64,000 bases of DNA, taken from Betaproteobacteria bacterium (GTDB taxonomy: Bacteria; Pseudomonadota; Gammaproteobacteria; Burkholderiales; CAIKXV01). Location of the stretch: positions 124,001 through 188,000 of the forward strand of contig CANGYF010000003.1 in assembly GCA_947458265.1 (NCBI GenBank), given 5' to 3'. The position numbers and the translations under genes are program-made. Below are positions 55,904 through 64,000 of this stretch, in pieces. The notes beneath the pieces are model-generated. The model made no database searches, was not told the origin of the DNA, and saw only the letters and a list, made by a program, of their open reading frames with translations. Every line of letters begins with the position of its first letter. Positions within the stretch are counted from its first letter, which is position 1.

Positions 55904-58051
55904 ATGCCCGGTGTCTCCCGCAAGAAGAATTCCGCCGTCGACGCCGCTCCGCGGGCGGCCACCCGCGCCGGTCCGCCCGGGATCAACCCGGCCCAGGTCA
56001 GGCTGCTCGCCCGCATCGGCCTGCGCACGCTCGCCGACCTCGTACTCCACCTGCCCCTGCGCTACGACGATGAGACCCGTCTGTCGACCATCGCCGAGGC
56101 GACACGGGTACTCGGCGGCGGTGCGGTCGTGGTGGAATGCGTCGTGCGCGAAGCCCAGGTCCGGTTCAAGCCTCGGCGTACGCTGGTCGTCACGGTCGAC
56201 GACGGTACGGGCGAACTGACGCTGCGGTTCCTCAACTTCTACCCCAGCCAGCAGCGCGCGCTCGAGCCGGGCGTGCGTATCCGGGCCGTGGGCGAGATCC
56301 GCGGCGGATTCATCGGCGCGGAGATGGTGCACCCGCGCTGGCGGGTGCTGACCGAAGGCACGCCGATGCCAGACCGGCTGACGCCGGTCTATCCGACCAC
56401 CCAGGGTTTGTCGCAGCCGGTGCTGCAGCGCCTGGTACGTCGGGCGGTCGCGCAGGCGGACCTTTCCGAGACGCTTCCCGGCCAGCTGCTCGGCGGCCTC
56501 GGGCTACCGCCGTTCGACCAGAGCCTGCACCTGCTCCACGCGCCCCCCGCCGACAGCGCCGCCGCCGCCCTCACCAACCGCACCCACCCCGCCTGGCGCC
56601 GGATGAAGTTCGACGAGCTGCTGGCCCAGCAGCTCTCGATGCGCATGCACCGAAACAGCCGTGCGGCCCGGCGCGCCTTGCCGCTGCCCACCGCCGGCCG
56701 GCTGTCGAGGCAGGTGCTCGCAACCGCCGGCCTCGACCCTACCCGCGCCCAGGCTCGCGTCCTGGCCGAGATCTCCGCTGACCTCGCACGCGCCCAGCCC
56801 ATGCAGCGCCTGCTGCAGGGCGATGTCGGCAGCGGCAAGACCCTGGTGGCTGCGCTTGCCGCCGCGCAGGCGGTCGAAGCGGGCGCCCAGGTGGCGGTGA
56901 TGGCGCCGACCGAGCTGCTGGCCGAGCAGACCTTCCGCAAGTTCGAAGGCTGGTTCGCGCCGGCGGGCGTTGAAGTGGCCTGGCTCGCGGGCAGCCTCGC
57001 GAAGAAGAAGCGCGACGCGGCCTGCGCACGGCTCGCCTCCGGCGAAGCTTCGATCGCCGTCGGCACCCATGCACTTTTCCAGCAGGGCGTCGATTTCAGA
57101 CGGCTCGCGCTGGCCATCGTCGACGAACAGCACCGCTTCGGGGTCAACCAGCGCCTCGCACTGCGCGGCAAAGGCTCTGCGGCGCCAGACGCGGGAACTG
57201 GCGCGACAGACGCGGCTTCGCGTGCCGCCGAGGCCCACCTGCTGATGATGACCGCCACCCCGATCCCGCGCACGCTGGCCATGGCCTGCTATGCCGACCT
57301 CGACGTGTCGACCATCGATGAACTGCCGCCCGGCCGCAGCCCGATCGCCACCCGGCTGGTCGGCGACCACCGGCGCGACGAGGTGATCCAGCGGGTGCGC
57401 GACGCCTGCATGCAGGGCAGCCAGGCCTACTGGGTCTGCCCGCTGATCGAGGAATCCGAGGCATTGCAGTTGCAGACGGCCGTCGATACCCACGCCGACC
57501 TGTGCGCGACCTTCCCCGAACTGTCGGTCGGCCTGGTGCACGGCCGGCTGAAGGCGGCGGAGAAGGCGGCGGCGATGGCCGCGTTCAAGGACGGTGCGCT
57601 CCAGCTTCTGGTGGCCACGACGGTCATCGAGGTCGGCGTCGACGTGCCGAACGCCTCGCTGATGGTGATCGAGCATGCCGAGCGGATGGGCCTTGCCCAG
57701 TTGCACCAGTTGCGCGGGCGGGTCGGCCGGGGCAGTGCCAAGTCGTCGTGCATCCTGCTCTACCAGACGCCGCTGTCGCCGCTCGCCCGTGAGCGGCTGA
57801 AGGTCGTGTTCGAGAGCAGCGACGGCTTCGAGATCGCCCGCCGCGACCTCGAACTGCGCGGCCCGGGTGAACTCATGGGAGCGCGTCAGAGCGGCCTGCC
57901 GATGCTCCGCTTCGCCGATCCGGTGCAGGATGTCGACCTGCTCGAGGCCGCCGTCGAAGCTGCCGGGCCGCTGCTGGAATCCGACCCGGATGCGGTACGG
58001 CGGCACCTCGCCCGGTGGCTGCCGGAGGCCCTCGAATGGCTGAATGGGTGA
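55904..58051 (+). CDS. recG: ATP-dependent DNA helicase RecG
   Basis: RecG remodels stalled forks and branched DNA. The 715-residue product has the N-terminal wedge domain (LADLVLHLPLRYDDETRL), helicase motif I QGDVGSGKTLVA near residue 306, motif Ia MAPTELLAEQ, motif II VDEQHRFG, motif III MTATPIPRTLAM, and motifs V-VI VATTVIEVGVDVPNAS and QLRGRVGRGSAKS. A short Ala/Gly insert (SAAPDAGTGATDAASRAAEA) lies between motifs II and III. It follows tRNA-Ala by 56 bp; ubiC follows after 67 bp. Confidence 0.96.
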   Translation: MPGVSRKKNSAVDAAPRAATRAGPPGINPAQVRLLARIGLRTLADLVLHLPLRYDDETRLSTIAEATRVLGGGAVVVECVVREAQVRFKPRRTLVVTVDDGTGELTLRFLNFYPSQQRALEPGVRIRAVGEIRGGFIGAEMVHPRWRVLTEGTPMPDRLTPVYPTTQGLSQPVLQRLVRRAVAQADLSETLPGQLLGGLGLPPFDQSLHLLHAPPADSAAAALTNRTHPAWRRMKFDELLAQQLSMRMHRNSRAARRALPLPTAGRLSRQVLATAGLDPTRAQARVLAEISADLARAQPMQRLLQGDVGSGKTLVAALAAAQAVEAGAQVAVMAPTELLAEQTFRKFEGWFAPAGVEVAWLAGSLAKKKRDAACARLASGEASIAVGTHALFQQGVDFRRLALAIVDEQHRFGVNQRLALRGKGSAAPDAGTGATDAASRAAEAHLLMMTATPIPRTLAMACYADLDVSTIDELPPGRSPIATRLVGDHRRDEVIQRVRDACMQGSQAYWVCPLIEESEALQLQTAVDTHADLCATFPELSVGLVHGRLKAAEKAAAMAAFKDGALQLLVATTVIEVGVDVPNASLMVIEHAERMGLAQLHQLRGRVGRGSAKSSCILLYQTPLSPLARERLKVVFESSDGFEIARRDLELRGPGELMGARQSGLPMLRFADPVQDVDLLEAAVEAAGPLLESDPDAVRRHLARWLPEALEWLNG

Positions 58052-58118
58052 GCGCACGCTGACGCCCTGAACCAATTCCGGACTGACGATCGTCGCCGGA
58101 CTGAAGCCCTGGACTGAC

Positions 58119-58859
58119 GTGAAACGATTTCCTGCCGATAACCCTTTCCTGGCCGCCAACGCGGCACGTACCCGTTGGCACCGGGTCGTTCCGGCGTTGC
58201 CCGGGCAGCGCGCCTGGCTGACTGGCGAGGGGTCGCTGACGCAGCGCCTCAAGCGTGCGTCGGGCGCGTTCGAGGTGGTGCGCCTGGCCCAGGGGAGGGG
58301 CGGCGCGAGCAGCGACGAGGCGGACTGCATCCGGGTACCAGCCCCTGGCCAGGCCCGGTCGCAGTGGCAGCCGGAGCAGCAGGAGCAGCAGGAGCAGCGG
58401 GTGTCACGGCGCGGCGCCCCGCGCCGGCTCGCCACCCTGACAAGGGAGGTCCTCCTGGTATGCGATGGTCTGCCGACGGTCTTCGCCCACAGCGTGATCG
58501 ATGCCTCGGCCCTGCGTGGCCGCTGGCGCTGGCTCGCCGGGCTCGGCACCCGGCCGCTCGGCGAAGCGCTGTTCAGCGATCCGCAGGTGCGGCGCGGTCC
58601 GCTGCGTTTTCGCCGGCTGCGGGCGCCGGATCGGCGCTACAGGGGCGCCGCTGCCGCGCTTTCGGCGCGCGGCCTCCCTGTACCGCAATCTCTATGGGCC
58701 CGCAGGTCCGTGTTCAGCGCTGGCGGGCGGCAATTGCTGGTGACGGAGGTTTTCCTGCCCGCCGTGGCATCCTTGCGCCCGGCGCGCGCGCAGCAGCCCG
58801 TACTCCCGCGGATCCCGCAGTGCGTGCCCGTAGCCGATGAACCCGCCGATGGCCGATAG
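58119..58859 (+). CDS. ubiC: Chorismate-pyruvate lyase
   Basis: UbiC splits chorismate into pyruvate and 4-hydroxybenzoate, the ring precursor of ubiquinone. The 246-residue product starts at GTG (MKRFPADNPF), has SLTQRLKRAS in the N-terminal part, then LTREVLLVCDGLPTVFAHSV, LWARRSVFSAGG and TEVFLPAV. Between residues about 60 and 105 it carries a 40-residue low-complexity insert with a Gln/Glu repeat (EQQEQQEQ), not found in the usual 165-190 residue enzyme. Otherwise key parts are present. It overlaps ubiA. Confidence 0.88.
   Translation: MKRFPADNPFLAANAARTRWHRVVPALPGQRAWLTGEGSLTQRLKRASGAFEVVRLAQGRGGASSDEADCIRVPAPGQARSQWQPEQQEQQEQRVSRRGAPRRLATLTREVLLVCDGLPTVFAHSVIDASALRGRWRWLAGLGTRPLGEALFSDPQVRRGPLRFRRLRAPDRRYRGAAAALSARGLPVPQSLWARRSVFSAGGRQLLVTEVFLPAVASLRPARAQQPVLPRIPQCVPVADEPADGR
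58374..58400. repeat. 9-bp tandem repeat inside ubiC
   Basis: GAGCAGCAG occurs twice exactly and a third time as GAGCAGCGG, in frame, coding for Gln/Glu. Changes in copy number would keep the frame. Confidence 0.85.
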
Positions 58860-59748
58860 CCCGTCCGCAGCACCGATCTCGCTCGCGACCCGCCTTTCGT
58901 ACTACGAAAAGCTGATGCGGCTCGACCGTCCGGTCGGCATCCTGCTGCTGCTCTGGCCGGCGCTCTGGGCGCTCTGGCTGTCCTCCGGTGGCCGACCGGA
59001 CCTGGTTCTGGTCTGGATCTTCGTGCTCGGCGCGGCACTGATGCGCTCGGCCGGCTGCGTGGTGAACGACATCGCCGACCGGAATTTCGATCGCCATGTC
59101 GCGCGTACCCGCGACCGTCCGATCACCGCCGGGCTGGTTGGCGTGAAGGAGGCACTGGTGCTGGCGGCGGTGCTGACCGTGCTCGCCGGCTCGCTGGTGC
59201 TGATGCTGAACTGGCTCACCATCGCGATGTCCCTGCTCGCGCTGGTGTTCGCCTTCACCTATCCGTTCACCAAGCGCTTCTTCGCGGTGCCGCAGGCTTA
59301 CCTGGGCATCGCCTTCGGATTCGGCATCCCGATGGCCTATGCGGCTGCGACCGGCAGCGTACCGCTGGTCGCCTGGGTGATGATGCTCGCCAACGTGTTC
59401 TGGGCGATCGCCTACGACACCGCCTATGCGATGGTCGACCGTGAGGACGACCTGAAGATCGGCATCAAGACCTCGGCGATCACCTTCGGTCGCTACGACC
59501 TCGTCGGCATCGCGGTAGCCCATGGCGCGTTCCTGCTGACGATGATCGCCGTCGGCGTGATGACCCAGCGCGGCGGGATCTACTTCGGCGCGCTGGTGCT
59601 GTGCGCGCTGCTCGCGCGCTACCAGGTGGCACTGTGCGCCACGCGCGAGCCGCAGCAGTGCTTCAAGGCGTTCATGAACAACATCGCGGTCGGCGGCATC
59701 GTGTTCCTGGGGATCATGGTGGATGGGTGGTTCAGGGTGACGTTGTAG
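58837..59748 (+). CDS. ubiA: 4-hydroxybenzoate octaprenyltransferase
   Basis: UbiA is the membrane enzyme that attaches the polyprenyl chain to 4-hydroxybenzoate made by UbiC. The 303-residue product has about eight membrane segments and both Asp-rich motifs: CVVNDIADRNFDRHV, and DTAYAMVDREDDLKIG in the second half. RLDRPVGILLLLWPALWALW near the N-terminus is typical. ATG 58837 overlaps ubiC; ATG 58849 is an alternative. The toxin-antitoxin cassette follows and separates it from ubiD. Confidence 0.96.
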   Translation: MNPPMADSPSAAPISLATRLSYYEKLMRLDRPVGILLLLWPALWALWLSSGGRPDLVLVWIFVLGAALMRSAGCVVNDIADRNFDRHVARTRDRPITAGLVGVKEALVLAAVLTVLAGSLVLMLNWLTIAMSLLALVFAFTYPFTKRFFAVPQAYLGIAFGFGIPMAYAAATGSVPLVAWVMMLANVFWAIAYDTAYAMVDREDDLKIGIKTSAITFGRYDLVGIAVAHGAFLLTMIAVGVMTQRGGIYFGALVLCALLARYQVALCATREPQQCFKAFMNNIAVGGIVFLGIMVDGWFRVTL

Positions 59749-59824
59749 GGCCGATGGCGCCATTCCAGCTCGGGTGTCGCCGCCCGGGCTTGCCGTATCA
59801 TGCGGTTCCAGCTTGGAGACCATG

Positions 59825-60055
59825 ATGGAACAACTAGAGCGCATAACCCAGCAGCCAGGTGTGATGGGTGGCAAGGCTTGTATCCGCGGTCAGCGGGTCA
59901 CGGTTGGCATGGTCGTCGCCCAGATCGGAGCCGGCCGCACCGTCGACGAACTACTCCGCGACTATCCTTACTTGGAACATGAAGATGTGATGCAGGCGCT
60001 GCGCTATGCAGCGTGGCGGGCTGAAGAACGCGAGGTTCAGTTGCATCCCGCATGA
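59825..60055 (+). CDS. DUF433 antitoxin-like protein
   Basis: The 76-residue product matches the DUF433 family: GVMGGKACIRGQRVTVGMVV, then a helical part with DELLRDYPYLEHEDVMQALR. These small winged-helix-like proteins are usually the antitoxin partner of PIN-like DUF5615 proteins, as here. ATG 59825 has GGAG 6 nt upstream; ATG 59822 adds one Met. TATCAT at 59796-59801 may be its -10. The stop overlaps the next gene as ATGA. Confidence 0.88.
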   Translation: MEQLERITQQPGVMGGKACIRGQRVTVGMVVAQIGAGRTVDELLRDYPYLEHEDVMQALRYAAWRAEEREVQLHPA

Positions 60056-60414
60056 AGTTGCTCGTCGACATGAATCTGTCGCCGCGTTGGATTGATTTCC
60101 TCGAGGGCGCCGGTTTTCAGGCGACGCATTGGTCGACGACTGGAGCGGCAGACGCGACGGATCACGCGATCATGGCTCATGCGCGAGACCAAGATCTTGT
60201 CGTCTTTACCCACGATCTCGACTTCGGCGCGATCCTGGCGGCGACCCACGGACACAAGCCGAGTGTCGTGCAGGTGCGATCGTCGAACGTCAGCCCGGAA
60301 GCTATCGGGCCCGCCGTTGTCGCCGCCCTGAGGCAGCTGAGCCAGGATCTGGAGGCGGGCGCGCTGGTCACCATTGATCCGGTTCGCTCACGGTTGCGGG
60401 TGCTTCCGCTCTAG
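60052..60414 (+). CDS. DUF5615 PIN-like toxin
   Basis: The 120-residue product starts MKLLVDMNLSPRWIDFLEGA, with Asp6 in the first strand, and has DHAIMAHARDQDLVVFTHDL with further acidic residues, fitting a PIN-like nuclease fold (DUF5615, also called Mut7-C-like). With the upstream DUF433 gene it forms a typical type II toxin-antitoxin pair. RNA cleavage is inferred from the fold only. The acidic residues look intact, so the pair may be functional. Confidence 0.88.
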   Translation: MKLLVDMNLSPRWIDFLEGAGFQATHWSTTGAADATDHAIMAHARDQDLVVFTHDLDFGAILAATHGHKPSVVQVRSSNVSPEAIGPAVVAALRQLSQDLEAGALVTIDPVRSRLRVLPL

Positions 60415-60523
60415 CTGGGTGTTCCGCACCTGTCTGGCCGGCGTGGAGTTGGCTGGCAGCGCCCCATTCGTTGACCTGAGGTTGCCCGCGTTCATACACT
60501 TCAGGGCTATTCTGGAGACCTTC

Positions 60524-60706
60524 ATGAATATCGTAATCCGCGAATCGGGCGAGCGTGCGGCGATCGCCTCTACTCAATCTGCAGCCGGGATCGAGCCTCC
60601 TGCCAAGGTCGCTTATTCACTTCAGGAACTGGTCGCCGGTATTTCGCCACGCAATATGCATGGCGAGGTGCACTTCGGCGCGCCCGCAGGCAAGGAAGTG
60701 TTCTGA
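60524..60706 (+). pseudogene. MazE/AbrB-type antitoxin remnant lacking its toxin
   Basis: The last 35 codons read AYSLQELVAGISPRNMHGEV followed by HFGAPAGKEVF, closely like the C-terminal toxin-binding tail of MazE antitoxins. The N-terminal AbrB DNA-binding domain that should precede it is missing: the frame starts with 25 unrelated residues (MNIVIRESGERAAIAST). No mazF follows. The stop codon is immediately followed by the ubiD TTG start. I read it as a decayed antitoxin whose end now carries the ubiD ribosome-binding site (AAGGAAG). A functional short protein cannot be ruled out. Confidence 0.6.
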
Positions 60707-62191
60707 TTGAAATACCAAGACCTGCGCGACTTCATCTCGCAACTCGAGAGTCTCGGTGAACTGAAGCGCATCGCCACGCCGGTGTCTCCGAACCTCGAGA
60801 TGACCGAGGTCTGCGACCGCGTGCTGCGCGCTGGTGGCCCGGCGATCCTGTTCGAAAAACCGACCGGCCACTCGATGCCGGTGCTCGGCAACCTGTTCGG
60901 TACCACCCGGCGCGTCGCGCTCGGCATGGGGCAGGACGATCCGTCCGCGTTGCGCGAGATCGGCAAGCTGCTCTCCTACCTGAAGGAACCCGAGCCGCCG
61001 AAGGGTCTGCGCGATGCCTGGGACAAGTGGCCGCTGCTCAAGCAGGTGCTGAACATGGCGCCGAAGGAGGTGTCGCGGCCAGCCTGCCAGCAGCAGCGCA
61101 TCGAAGGCAGCGAGGTCGACCTCGGGCGGCTGCCGATCCAGACCTGCTGGCCGGGCGACGCCGGGCCGCTGGTCACCTGGGGACTCACCGTGACCCGCGG
61201 CCCCACGCGCACGCGGCAGAATCTCGGCATCTATCGGCAGCAGGTGATCGGCCGCAACAAGCTGATCATGCGCTGGCTCGCGCATCGGGGCGGCGCGCTC
61301 GACTTCCGTGACCATGCGAAGGCGAACCCGGGACAGCCGTTCCCGATCGCGGTGGCGCTGGGCTGCGATCCGGCGACCACGCTCGGTGCGGTGACGCCGG
61401 TGCCGGACACGCTGTCGGAATACCAGTTCGCCGGGCTGCTGCGCGGCGGGCGCACCGAGCTGGCGAAATGCATCGGCAACGACCTCAGGGTGCCAGCCAC
61501 GTCCGAGATCGTGCTCGAAGGCGCGATCCATCCGGATTCCTCCTCGCCGACCGGCTGGGAGACCGCGCTGGAAGGGCCGTTCGGCGACCACACCGGCTAT
61601 TACAACGAGCAGGACAGCTTTCCGGTCTTCACGGTCGAGCGCATCACCCATCGTAGCGATCCGTTGTACCACTCGACCTACACCGGCAAGCCGCCGGACG
61701 AGCCGGCCATCCTGGGCGTTGCGCTGAACGAGGTGTTCGTGCCGCTGCTGGTGCGCCAGTTCCCGGAGATCGTCGACTTCTACCTGCCGCCCGAAGGTTG
61801 CTCGTACCGGATGGCGGTGGTCAGCATCCGCAAGCAGTACCCCGGGCATGCGAAGCGGGTGATGTTCGGCATCTGGAGCTTCCTGCGCCAGTTCATGTAC
61901 ACCAAGTTCATCCTGGTGACCGACGATGACGTTGACGTGCGCGACTGGAAGGAAGTGATCTGGGCGATGACCACCCGGGTCGATCCGGCGCGCGACACGC
62001 TGCTGGTCGAGAACACGCCGATCGACTACCTCGACTTCGCCAGCCCGGTGTCCGGCCTCGGGTCGAAGATGGGCATCGATGCCACCAACAAGTGGCCCGG
62101 CGAGACCACGCGCGAGTGGGGTACGCCGATCGCGATGAGTGCGGAGGTCAAGGCGCGCATCGATTCGATCTGGAGCGGGCTGGGGCTGTAG
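60707..62191 (+). CDS. ubiD: 4-hydroxy-3-polyprenylbenzoate decarboxylase
   Basis: UbiD removes the carboxyl group from the UbiA product using prenylated FMN made by UbiX. The 494-residue protein begins [20 protein letters not shown] at TTG 60707. It has [20 protein letters not shown] with the cofactor-binding Arg, [18 protein letters not shown], the Glu-rich [13 protein letters not shown] and [11 protein letters not shown]. The start is fixed by the family N-terminus and by AAGGAAG 8 nt upstream in the preceding frame. Length and motifs are complete. Confidence 0.95.
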   Translation: MKYQDLRDFISQLESLGELKRIATPVSPNLEMTEVCDRVLRAGGPAILFEKPTGHSMPVLGNLFGTTRRVALGMGQDDPSALREIGKLLSYLKEPEPPKGLRDAWDKWPLLKQVLNMAPKEVSRPACQQQRIEGSEVDLGRLPIQTCWPGDAGPLVTWGLTVTRGPTRTRQNLGIYRQQVIGRNKLIMRWLAHRGGALDFRDHAKANPGQPFPIAVALGCDPATTLGAVTPVPDTLSEYQFAGLLRGGRTELAKCIGNDLRVPATSEIVLEGAIHPDSSSPTGWETALEGPFGDHTGYYNEQDSFPVFTVERITHRSDPLYHSTYTGKPPDEPAILGVALNEVFVPLLVRQFPEIVDFYLPPEGCSYRMAVVSIRKQYPGHAKRVMFGIWSFLRQFMYTKFILVTDDDVDVRDWKEVIWAMTTRVDPARDTLLVENTPIDYLDFASPVSGLGSKMGIDATNKWPGETTREWGTPIAMSAEVKARIDSIWSGLGL

Positions 62192-62281
62192 GTCTCGCGG
62201 GACGAGGGCGGCGCCTGCCGGGCCGCGCCGCGCCGCTGCTACACTCGGCGCCCCGTCGACTCCTGCCTGCGCTGCCGTCCG

Positions 62282-64000
62282 ATGCCGCCTCTCGATCCGC
62301 CGTCCCCGTCGACGCCTCTGGTGCCCGCAGTCCCTCCCGCACCGTCCCTTCGCATCAGGCCCGAGGTAGACGCGACCGCGCTGGCGGCCGCACTGCGCCT
62401 CGCCGTCTCGGGCGAAGTGCGCTTCGATGCCGGCAGCCTGGCGGTGTACGCGCACGATGCCTCGAACTACCGGCAGGTACCGATCGGTGTCGTGCTGCCG
62501 AAGACGGTCGAGGACATCGTCGCCGCGGTCGCGGTGTGCCGTGAACACGGTGCGCCGATCCTGCCGCGCGGCGGTGGTACCGCGCAGAACGGGCAGACGG
62601 TCAACGTCGCGGTGGTGCTCGACTGCTCGAAGTACCTGAACCAGGTGCTCGAGGTCGACCCGGCTGCTCGCAGTGCGCGGGTCGAGCCGGGCGTGGTCTG
62701 CGACGCCCTGCGCGACGCGGCCGAGGAACATGCATTGACCTTCGGGCCTGATCCGGCCACCCACAGCCGCTGCACGCTCGGCGGCATGATCGGCAACAAC
62801 TCCTGCGGCGCGCATTCGGTGATGGCCGGCAAGACGGTCGAGAACGTCGAGGCGCTCGAGGTGCTGACTTACGACGGCCTGCGCCTGTGGGTCGGGCCGA
62901 CGTCTGACGACGAGTACGAACGCATCGTCGCCGGCGGCGGGCGGCGGGCCGAGATCTACACGAAGCTCAAGGCGCTGGCGGACAAGTACGGCGAACTCAT
63001 CCGCACGAAGTACCCGAAGATCAAGCGCCGGGTGTCGGGCTACAACCTCGACCAGCTGTTGCCCGAGAACGGCTTCAACGTGGCGCGCGCGCTGGTCGGC
63101 ACCGAAGGCTCCTGCGCGATCACGCTGCAGGCCAGGACGCGCCTGGTGCAGAGCCCGCAGAAACGGGTGCTGCTGGTGCTCGGCTATCGGGACATCTACG
63201 TCGCTGGCGACGCGGTGCCGCAGATCCTCCCGTTCGGGCCGATCGCCACCGAGGGCCTCGACCAGAAGATCATCGGCGGGCTGCGCGTGCGGGGCCTGCG
63301 CCTCGCCGACATCGCCAAGCTGCCGGCCGGCGATGCCTGGATCATGATCGAGTTCGGGGCGGACACCGTCGAGGCGGCCAGCGCGCAGGCGCAGGCGCTG
63401 GTCGACCACTACGCGGGCCGGCCGGATGCGCCGTCGCACTGGCTGATCGACGACCCGGCGGTGGCCGAGGCGATCTGGACGATCCGCGAGACGGCCGCGT
63501 CGGCCAGTGCGCTCGGTCTCGAAGGCAGCTGCGACCCGCAGGTCGGCTGGGAAGACGCAGCGGTCGACCCGATGCGGCTGGGCGACTACCTGCGCGAGTT
63601 CCAGGCGCTGGTCGACCGCTACGGCTACGAGACGTCGCTGTACGGCCATTTCGGCGACGGCTGCATCCATGCGCGCATCACCTTCGACCTGCGCACGACC
63701 GAAGGCATCGCGAAGTGGCGCGGCTTCACCGAGGATGCCGCGCACCTGGTGGTGCGCTACGGCGGGTCGCTGTCCGGCGAGCATGGCGACGGGCAGGCCA
63801 AGGCCGAGTTCCTGCCGGTGATGTACGGGCCGGAACTGATGCAGGCGTTCCGCGAGTTCAAGGCGATCTGGGATCCGGAAGGCCGGATGAACCCGGGCAA
63901 GCTCATCGATGCCTACCGCATCGACGAGAACCTGCGTTACGGGCCTGGCTACAGCCCGATCCGCTTCGAGACGCGGATGAACTTCACCACGCCCGAGGGC
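62282..64000 (+). CDS. FAD-linked oxidoreductase (large FAD/Fe-S type), N-terminal part, cut by right edge
   Basis: The 573 residues in the window form a FAD-binding type 4 domain (IGVVLPKTVEDIVAAVAV, LPRGGGTAQNGQTVN, LGGMIGNNSCGAHSVMAGKT) followed by a FAD-oxidase C domain that ends with GGSLSGEHGDGQAKAEF and IWDPEGRMNPGKL. The frame stays open to the last base. In bacteria such proteins often continue into an Fe-S cluster domain of about 400 residues (YdiJ-like), and oxidise D-lactate, D-2-hydroxyglutarate or similar 2-hydroxy acids. The C-terminus is not visible, so the substrate cannot be named. TACACT at 62240-62245 may be its -10. Confidence 0.88.
   Translation, partial: MPPLDPPSPSTPLVPAVPPAPSLRIRPEVDATALAAALRLAVSGEVRFDAGSLAVYAHDASNYRQVPIGVVLPKTVEDIVAAVAVCREHGAPILPRGGGTAQNGQTVNVAVVLDCSKYLNQVLEVDPAARSARVEPGVVCDALRDAAEEHALTFGPDPATHSRCTLGGMIGNNSCGAHSVMAGKTVENVEALEVLTYDGLRLWVGPTSDDEYERIVAGGGRRAEIYTKLKALADKYGELIRTKYPKIKRRVSGYNLDQLLPENGFNVARALVGTEGSCAITLQARTRLVQSPQKRVLLVLGYRDIYVAGDAVPQILPFGPIATEGLDQKIIGGLRVRGLRLADIAKLPAGDAWIMIEFGADTVEAASAQAQALVDHYAGRPDAPSHWLIDDPAVAEAIWTIRETAASASALGLEGSCDPQVGWEDAAVDPMRLGDYLREFQALVDRYGYETSLYGHFGDGCIHARITFDLRTTEGIAKWRGFTEDAAHLVVRYGGSLSGEHGDGQAKAEFLPVMYGPELMQAFREFKAIWDPEGRMNPGKLIDAYRIDENLRYGPGYSPIRFETRMNFTTPEG

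Noticed and set aside
60374-60523. Extension of the mazE-like frame upstream to 60374
   Set aside because: The first 50 codons overlap the DUF5615 gene end, have no Shine-Dalgarno and show no antitoxin-like sequence.
60617-63784. A 1,055-codon minus-strand open frame opposite ubiD and the FAD oxidoreductase
   Set aside because: Both plus-strand genes are clear family members. The antisense product is rich in Arg, His and Asp with no fold signatures.

Overview
The window is a gene-dense, high-GC chromosomal segment from a Gram-negative bacterium, most likely a betaproteobacterium of the Burkholderiales type. Pointers to this are the order gltB-dgt-aroB-aroK-pilQPONM-mrcA, the dusB-fis-purH cluster, the hemL-thiE-thiD block, the surA-pdxA-ksgA cluster next to lptD, and two cytochromes c. 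This placement rests on gene order and protein motifs only. Nearly everything is core genome. I see no phage, insertion sequence or CRISPR array.

Layout. 1-11058: the 5' part of glutamate synthase (gltB, running off the left edge), a leader with three 41-bp hairpin repeats, dgt, aroB, aroK and the type IV pilus operon pilMNOPQ, all on the minus strand. 11059-14820: penicillin-binding protein 1A, a conserved unknown and a YcgR-like PilZ protein on the plus strand. 14834-22315: hemB, engB, hemL, thiE, thiD and ksgA (minus), interleaved with cytochrome c4, rubredoxin and gloA (plus). Between hemB and engB lies a candidate small RNA with three C-loop hairpins. 22318-28836: ksgA-pdxA-surA-lptD (outer-membrane assembly, minus) divergent from amgK-murU (cell-wall sugar recycling, plus). 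28866-36877: pepP-ubiH, dusB-fis-purH and purD-hemF, all plus.

36890-44729 is the most unusual block. It holds two tandem copies of a histidine kinase gene followed by a gene for a Ser/Thr kinase fused to two receiver domains, all on the minus strand. It looks like a duplicated phosphorelay that joins two-component input to Ser/Thr kinase output. It is followed by a YqaA-type membrane protein and a complete branched-chain amino-acid-type ABC transporter (livKHMGF), then a small cytochrome c, a PilZ protein and ilvD.

53987-64000: lgt, a SapC-family gene, tRNA-Ala(CGC), recG, then a ubiquinone cluster ubiC-ubiA-[toxin-antitoxin pair + mazE-like remnant]-ubiD, and the start of a large FAD-linked oxidoreductase cut by the right edge. 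Together with ubiH this gives four ubiquinone-biosynthesis genes in the window.

Two genes, ksgA and livH, have no ATG, GTG or TTG at the position their family requires. They appear to start at CTG and ATC, each behind a Shine-Dalgarno-like sequence.
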